Under the pieces are notes generated by a model. The model had not been told where the DNA came from. It was given only the letters and a program-made list of their open reading frames with translations, and did no database searches. Positions 60,270 through 64,000 of a DNA stretch of 64,000 bases are shown here, in pieces. Positions within the stretch are counted from its first letter, which is position 1. Each line of letters opens with the position of its first letter. The stretch covers positions 62,001-126,000 of the forward strand of contig DAIRBY010000001.1 in the NCBI GenBank assembly GCA_036796975.1. The letters run 5' to 3'. Position numbers and translations under genes: made by a program. The DNA comes from UBA8190 sp003453695. GTDB taxonomy: Bacteria; Actinomycetota; Acidimicrobiia; Acidimicrobiales; UBA8190.

Positions 60270-61396
60270 GGCGGCGCCACCTCGGCTCGCCGCTCGACCG
60301 CCTCCCGGTAGCACTGGAGCGTGGCCGCCGCCGTCGCTCGCCACGAGTACCTCTTCACACGCTGCGTCCCTGCCGAGGCCAGGGCCGAGCGGCGGGCAGG
60401 GTCTCGCAGCACGGTCCTGATGGCGCCGGCCAGCGCGCCGGGGTCGAGCGGATCGAAATAGGACGCGGCCTCCCCGTATATCTCGGGCAGACAGGATGCC
60501 CTGGCAGCGACCACGGGCAACCCGTGGGCCATGGCTTCGACCCCGGTGAGCCCGAATCCCTCGGCGAGCGACGGCTGCACCAGCACAGACGCATTTCGAT
60601 AGAGCCACGTCAGCTGGTGGTCGTCGACCCTTCCGGCGAAGACCACGCGAGGACCCACGGTGCTCGCCTCCGCCCGGCGCCGGAACACCTCGGCGCACTC
60701 GTCTTGTGGTCCGGCCAGCACCAGGCGCAACTCGTTCTCGGGGCCGAGCAGCTCCATGGCTGCCAGGAGCGTGGCCAGGTTCTTGTGGGGGAACGAGCTC
60801 CCCACATAGAGGAGGAACGGTGGGCCACCCTCGACCGCCGGAACAGCCTCGCCCGCCCCTGTCGGGCTGTCCGTGCCGGCATAGGTGACCCGGATGCGCT
60901 CGGGTCTCACGTCGAACGCCCGGGAGAGGTCGTCCGCCGTATGCTGCGACAGCGTCGTCACCCTCGTCGCCCGGCGTGCTCCGTGCGCCATCCAACTTCG
61001 GGCCAACGCCCGCTTGGCGCCATGTCCGACGCGCCGCGAAAGCGACGTGTCGCAATGGCTGGCGAAGCGCAGCATGGTGAGGTCGTAGACGGTCAGGACG
61101 AAGGCGCCGCTGTACGCCCACGGCATGTTGAAATGCGTGAAGTGCACGAGGTCGGGCGCAAGTTCGTGCAGCTCCCGTCGCAGCACGACTTGCTCGGCCC
61201 ATCGATACGGCCGAAAGTCGGCGACGCGAGCGGTGAAATTCGGACCCGGAGGGACCCAGGCGTCTGGGTCGTCCTCTCGCACCAAGACGATGTACTCGTT
61301 TTGGTCGTCGAGGTTCGCCAATTCCCCGAGGAGCCGGTCGATGTAGCGCCCGATACCAGGCCAGTTCATGCCCCTGCCGTCGATGACGATGCGCAC
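60260..61396 (-). CDS. Glycosyltransferase family 4 protein
   Basis: A 378-residue GT-B enzyme: RIVIDGRGMNWPGIGRYIDR, FLLYVGSSFPHKNLATLLAA, FAGRVDDHQLTWLYRNASVL and the EX7E block AEGFGLTGVEAMAHGLPVVA. Close in style to WbaZ/mannosyltransferase-like GT4 proteins. It starts at GTG 61396 and is followed with a ten-base overlap by a second GT4, so the pair probably adds consecutive sugars. Confidence 0.87.
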   Translation of the reverse strand: MRIVIDGRGMNWPGIGRYIDRLLGELANLDDQNEYIVLVREDDPDAWVPPGPNFTARVADFRPYRWAEQVVLRRELHELAPDLVHFTHFNMPWAYSGAFVLTVYDLTMLRFASHCDTSLSRRVGHGAKRALARSWMAHGARRATRVTTLSQHTADDLSRAFDVRPERIRVTYAGTDSPTGAGEAVPAVEGGPPFLLYVGSSFPHKNLATLLAAMELLGPENELRLVLAGPQDECAEVFRRRAEASTVGPRVVFAGRVDDHQLTWLYRNASVLVQPSLAEGFGLTGVEAMAHGLPVVAARASCLPEIYGEAASYFDPLDPGALAGAIRTVLRDPARRSALASAGTQRVKRYSWRATAAATLQCYREAVERRAEVAPPCG

Positions 61397-61469
61397 GCTT
61401 CAGCCCTCACCGCCCGAGATCGTGATCATGGCGTGCGTCGTCCCAGTGACAGCAGGCGCGGCAGTCTAG

Positions 61470-61492
61470 GCGCCCGGCGCGCCGGAGCGCCA
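61470..61492 (-). terminator. Strong GC hairpin after the second GH5 gene
   Basis: An 11-base-pair inverted repeat (GGCGC CCGGCG against CGCCGG GCGCC with one extra A) lies about 50 bases past the GH5 stop and before the GT4 gene. No T-run follows. It would separate GH5 transcription from the glycosyltransferase pair. Confidence 0.5.
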
Positions 61493-61540
61493 CAGAGGTT
61501 CTGCGGCTGCTGTGCTACGTGGTGGGCGGTGACGCCGCGG

Positions 61541-62968
61541 TCAGCCGAATCCGAGCGGAGGGGACTCGCACGACAAGTGGCTCCCGCCCATGGCTGCAAC
61601 AGCAGGACCGTCGTTCACATTGGCCGGCCAGGGGGTGGGGGACGACGATCCGATTCCGGGCGCCAGCATCATGTAGGGAAGCTGGTAGTCGTTCACGTCC
61701 GCATTCTGGAAGTACAGCACCGACCAGCCGGCGGCTCGGTCGTCCTGCATGGCGCTGATCATGTTGTTGACCCAGTAGCCGTGCTGGAACACGAGGATCG
61801 GGACGTTCCGGTTGAGCGTTCCCGCATGGGCGTAGTAGGAGTCCTCCCCGCCGGGGAAGTTGAATTCGTCGAAGACGACGGGCCGGCTCCGCAGCGATCC
61901 GGTAGCCGGGTCCACCATGTACGACTGCACCCCGGAGGACGTCGTCGAGCACGCCTCGGGCGTCGCGGTCCTGCACTGCGCGCTCTGGTGTCCGCTGGAC
62001 AGCGGGCTCGAGGTGTCCTGGCAGTCGTAGGGATGGAACACCTCCACCAGGTTCGACGCGCTGTTCAAGGGCGGGCTCATCGACTCGAACGTCGACCTGT
62101 TCGAACCCCACTGGTTGGCGTCGAGGAAGACCAGCGGCTTGGCGACCCCCGCCGGAAGGTTGTTCATGATCGTCTGGTACAGCGAGGCCATCCCCGGAGT
62201 CGGGTACTGCTGGCCTCCGATGGCCGTGCCGAAGATGTTGACGGTCTTCACGGTGACAGTGCCGGCGTTGTTCCATGCCAGCTGGGCCTCGGTGTCGTTC
62301 GGGCACACCTCCCCCGCCTCCGACGAGTCAGCCCGGAATTGTGTAGCGCCGAAGCCGCCCGTGGACTGGGCGCAGCCCTGGGGCTCGTTGAACGGCTCGT
62401 ATCCGACCAGCGGATTCGACCCGTAGGTGGCAGCGAGCGATGCCAAGGTCGCCGCCGTGTCCTCACCGGGAAGCGGCACCGCGTTGGACGTCTGGCCCGA
62501 GCTCCATAGACAGTTCGGGTTGCTCGTGTGGATGTCGAGCACGGTGTAGATGCCACGGCTGGTGAGCCCGTTCACCGCTTGCGCCAGCTCGGTCCGGTAG
62601 GTCGGGTCCAGGGCCTCGTTGGGACACGACTGCGTGTACTGGTCCGCCGAGATGGCCAGACGAGCGAAGTTGGCACCCCAATCCGCAAGCGTGGCAATGC
62701 CACTGGGATCGATGAAGCCCTGCCCGTAGGGCCCAGCCGTCTCGGCGAGGACGTTGACGCCCTGCAAGGTGACGCCGCGGGAAGCCTGCCCTTGGTCGAC
62801 GAGGGTGGATCCGCTCACGGCCAGGGGACCCACGAGCGGCGCCTGTGCCGCCCGCGCCGGCGCGCCGGCGGCGAGCATGCCACCGAGAAGGGACAGGGCG
62901 GCGAGCACGCTCGCGCCTGCGAAGAGCAGCCGCCGCTTACCGCCCAAGGACCGACGCAGTGCCGCCAT
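61541..62968 (-). CDS. Secreted glycoside hydrolase family 5 protein
   Basis: A 475-residue secreted glycosidase. The signal peptide has a basic start and hydrophobic core (LLFAGASVLAALSLLGGMLA) ending in AARA-like residues. The GH5 barrel shows the acid/base Glu in VGYEPFNEPQGCAQ and the nucleophile Glu in PVVFDEFNFPGGEDSYY, plus a C-terminal FQNADVNDYQLPYMML. Four or more cysteines could form disulphides. ATG 62968 has a GGGGGTGGA ribosome site; GTG 62989 is an alternative. It differs from the GH5 at 18155 by lacking the Thr-rich linker and the extra N-terminal domain. Confidence 0.85.
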   Translation of the reverse strand: MAALRRSLGGKRRLLFAGASVLAALSLLGGMLAAGAPARAAQAPLVGPLAVSGSTLVDQGQASRGVTLQGVNVLAETAGPYGQGFIDPSGIATLADWGANFARLAISADQYTQSCPNEALDPTYRTELAQAVNGLTSRGIYTVLDIHTSNPNCLWSSGQTSNAVPLPGEDTAATLASLAATYGSNPLVGYEPFNEPQGCAQSTGGFGATQFRADSSEAGEVCPNDTEAQLAWNNAGTVTVKTVNIFGTAIGGQQYPTPGMASLYQTIMNNLPAGVAKPLVFLDANQWGSNRSTFESMSPPLNSASNLVEVFHPYDCQDTSSPLSSGHQSAQCRTATPEACSTTSSGVQSYMVDPATGSLRSRPVVFDEFNFPGGEDSYYAHAGTLNRNVPILVFQHGYWVNNMISAMQDDRAAGWSVLYFQNADVNDYQLPYMMLAPGIGSSSPTPWPANVNDGPAVAAMGGSHLSCESPPLGFG

Positions 62969-63016
62969 CTGCGATCCACCCCCATCCACGTCGGGTGCCG
63001 CCAGGACCTGACGCGC

Positions 63017-63088
63017 ATAATAGAAGGTGAGGTCGGGGTGAGCACATTGACCGTCGGGAATGCAGCCCCGGTACCCGTTACGAACGGG
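63017..63088 (-). promoter_or_regulatory. Leader region of the second GH5 gene
   Basis: About 200 bases separate this GH5 gene from the Cys-rich ORF. TATTAT (63017-63022, minus strand) could be a -10 element with a start site about 40 bases before the ATG. Further upstream is a perfect 6-base hairpin CCCGTT/AACGGG with a 3-base loop (63074-63088). The stem lies outside the proposed transcript, so it may instead end transcription of the Cys-rich ORF or mark a protein site. Confidence 0.3.
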
Positions 63089-63170
63089 CTCCTCCTAGGA
63101 CAGATGCACTGTTTGTGTGTGCGTTGTCTCCGGGGGTGAGCCGGCCACCGCCGCGGCGATCGCCTGTCGG

Positions 63171-63560
63171 TCAGACCGGCCGGATGGTGATGCGAACCCC
63201 AGATCGCCGGTGGGTCCGGCACCGGCGCTGAGTCCCGGCGAAGAGGGCCGTCCGCACGACGTGGCCCCAGTCGAGGCTTTCCAGGTCGGGGAACAATGCC
63301 TGCTGGTCGCACAGCTCGCAACCCTGGGCCCCGAGGACGTCGGTGCAGGCCATCGACCCGCCGGCGTGGGGGCTCGACGGTCCAGGACAGCACCGGCCGG
63401 CCAGCTCCTCGGTGCAGGCCGCCAGGCTCCCGTCGTGGTGAATAAGGACTGTTCCGCCACAGTGCGCCACGAGCCGCCCTCCTGCGCCTTTGCTCTGGTC
63501 ACTGACCTGCCATACAACTTCGGCTGTTGCAGCTGGCCGGGGTAGGTCCGAAAGTCCCAA
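63171..63560 (-). CDS. Cys-rich hypothetical protein
   Basis: A 129-codon frame on the minus strand. The middle is rich in cysteine and histidine (VAHCGGTVLIHHDGSLAACT, ELAGRCCPGP, ACTDVLGAQGCELCDQ) and the codons end mostly in G or C, as in real genes here. No signal peptide is obvious. I do not recognise a family; the spaced Cys pairs suggest metal binding. The start is unclear: TTG 63560 gives full length, and internal GTG codons are possible. A competing frame on the plus strand (63117-63545) lacks comparable structure. Confidence 0.45.
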   Translation of the reverse strand: MGLSDLPRPAATAEVVWQVSDQSKGAGGRLVAHCGGTVLIHHDGSLAACTEELAGRCCPGPSSPHAGGSMACTDVLGAQGCELCDQQALFPDLESLDWGHVVRTALFAGTQRRCRTHRRSGVRITIRPV

Positions 63561-63599
63561 TTCTCGGTGATTGGGCCCGGGTTGTGGGCGATGCCGAGG

Positions 63600-64000
63600 T
63601 CAGGGCTCGACCTCCTCCACCTCGAGCCGGCGTATGGCCCGGGCCGGGCTCCCCGCTGCCAGCCACCCTCCGGGAACGTCCTTCGTCACGGTCGAGTTGG
63701 CACCGATGACGGCGCCGTCGCCGATGTGCACCCCGGCGGCCACCACGACGTGAGCGCCGAGCCAGCAATTTCGTCCGACAGCCGTGGGAGAGGCGGTGAC
63801 GTGGTGGAACACCGGCACGTCCAGGGGTGTCCGCACGTGGGACGAGTCGGTGAGGGTCACGTATTCGCTCAAGGTCGTCATGTCACCCACAGTGGTCGAT
63901 GTGGCGCAGTGCAGGTAGGTGCCGTAGCTGACGAGGCACTCGTCGCCGATGAGCAGTTCGCCGGAGGTGTCGACCTGGGCCCCCCGTCGGATGATGGTCC
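63600..64000 (-). CDS. Left-handed beta-helix acetyltransferase (N-terminus beyond window)
   Basis: The last 132 codons of an O-acetyltransferase of the maltose/WbbJ type. The frame is open to the right edge. Hexapeptide repeats are clear (LLIGDECLVSYG, HVVVAAGVHIGDGAVIGANS followed by TVTKDVPGG), and the ending WLAAGSPARAIRRLEVEE is the standard terminal block, where the Pro-Ala-Arg turn contacts CoA. It would acetylate a sugar of the surface glycan built by the neighbouring glycosyltransferases. Confidence 0.85.
   Translation of the reverse strand, partial: TIIRRGAQVDTSGELLIGDECLVSYGTYLHCATSTTVGDMTTLSEYVTLTDSSHVRTPLDVPVFHHVTASPTAVGRNCWLGAHVVVAAGVHIGDGAVIGANSTVTKDVPGGWLAAGSPARAIRRLEVEEVEP

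Noticed and set aside
63117..63545. Plus-strand 142-codon frame opposite the Cys-rich ORF
   Set aside because: It shows no motif, and the opposite strand has better coding character and spaced Cys pairs; neither is certain.

Overview
The window looks like a chromosomal segment of a high-GC actinobacterium, probably from the Acidimicrobiia or a nearby deep lineage. The placement is inferred. It rests on a phosphatidylinositol-mannoside gene set (PgsA, acyltransferase, PimA), an InhA-type enoyl reductase, a MshC-like mycothiol ligase and an F420:NADPH oxidoreductase. The gene order secF-secD-yajC-ruvB-ruvA-ruvC-yebC-pdxT-pdxS ... pimA ... pgsA-HIT-thrS also fits. Two 10-N gaps with duplicated flanks show that this is a scaffolded draft or metagenome assembly.

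Layout. 1-9.9 kb: a leftward core block for protein export (secF cut by the window edge, secD, yajC), Holliday-junction processing (ruvBAC), yebC, pyridoxal-phosphate synthesis (pdxT, pdxS), an M48 protease and a PimA-like mannosyltransferase. 9.9-20.7 kb: more phospholipid and PIM genes (acyltransferase, pgsA) and the HIT protein. They are interrupted by a glycosyltransferase/methyltransferase trio, a rightward EF-G2 and a secreted GH5 glycosidase. 20.7-31 kb: thrS, mshC-like, npdG, InhA-type fabI, a GT2, an aldehyde dehydrogenase, a GPH/MFS permease and a likely dienoyl-CoA reductase/isomerase pair. 31-34 kb: a polyprenyl-phosphate glycosyltransferase plus the UDP-glucose to UDP-glucuronate to UDP-xylose genes. 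34-36 kb: a TetR regulator and a nitronate monooxygenase. 36-44 kb: a rightward polysaccharide assembly set (Wzz-like, Wzy-like, Wzm, Wzt, glycosyltransferases).

44-55 kb is the most interesting part. It is a leftward run that starts with a GT2 and a WbaP/WcaJ-type initiating phosphosugar transferase and continues with an ABC-2 exporter. It then encodes a lasso-peptide pathway: two short paralogous precursors carrying the YxxPxL/VxxxGxxxxxT leader motif, a PqqD-like recognition element (B1), a Cys/His leader protease (B2), an HPr-kinase-like protein, a short asparagine-synthetase-like cyclase without the amidotransferase half, and a stand-alone nucleotidyltransferase. A sugar nucleotidylyltransferase and another GT2 follow. 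In both precursors the only acidic residue of the predicted 27-residue core lies at position 9 after the expected cleavage site, as required for a nine-residue macrolactam ring.

55-64 kb: a rightward set (GT4, GT2, WecG/TagA, FkbM methyltransferase), two leftward GT4 genes, a second secreted GH5, a Cys-rich orphan and an acetyltransferase cut by the right edge. The second N gap interrupts one GT4 gene with a foreign fragment of DNA polymerase III delta-prime (holB), which is best read as an assembly chimera. I saw no tRNA or rRNA gene, insertion sequence, CRISPR array or origin. No gene-free stretch exceeds about 215 bases.
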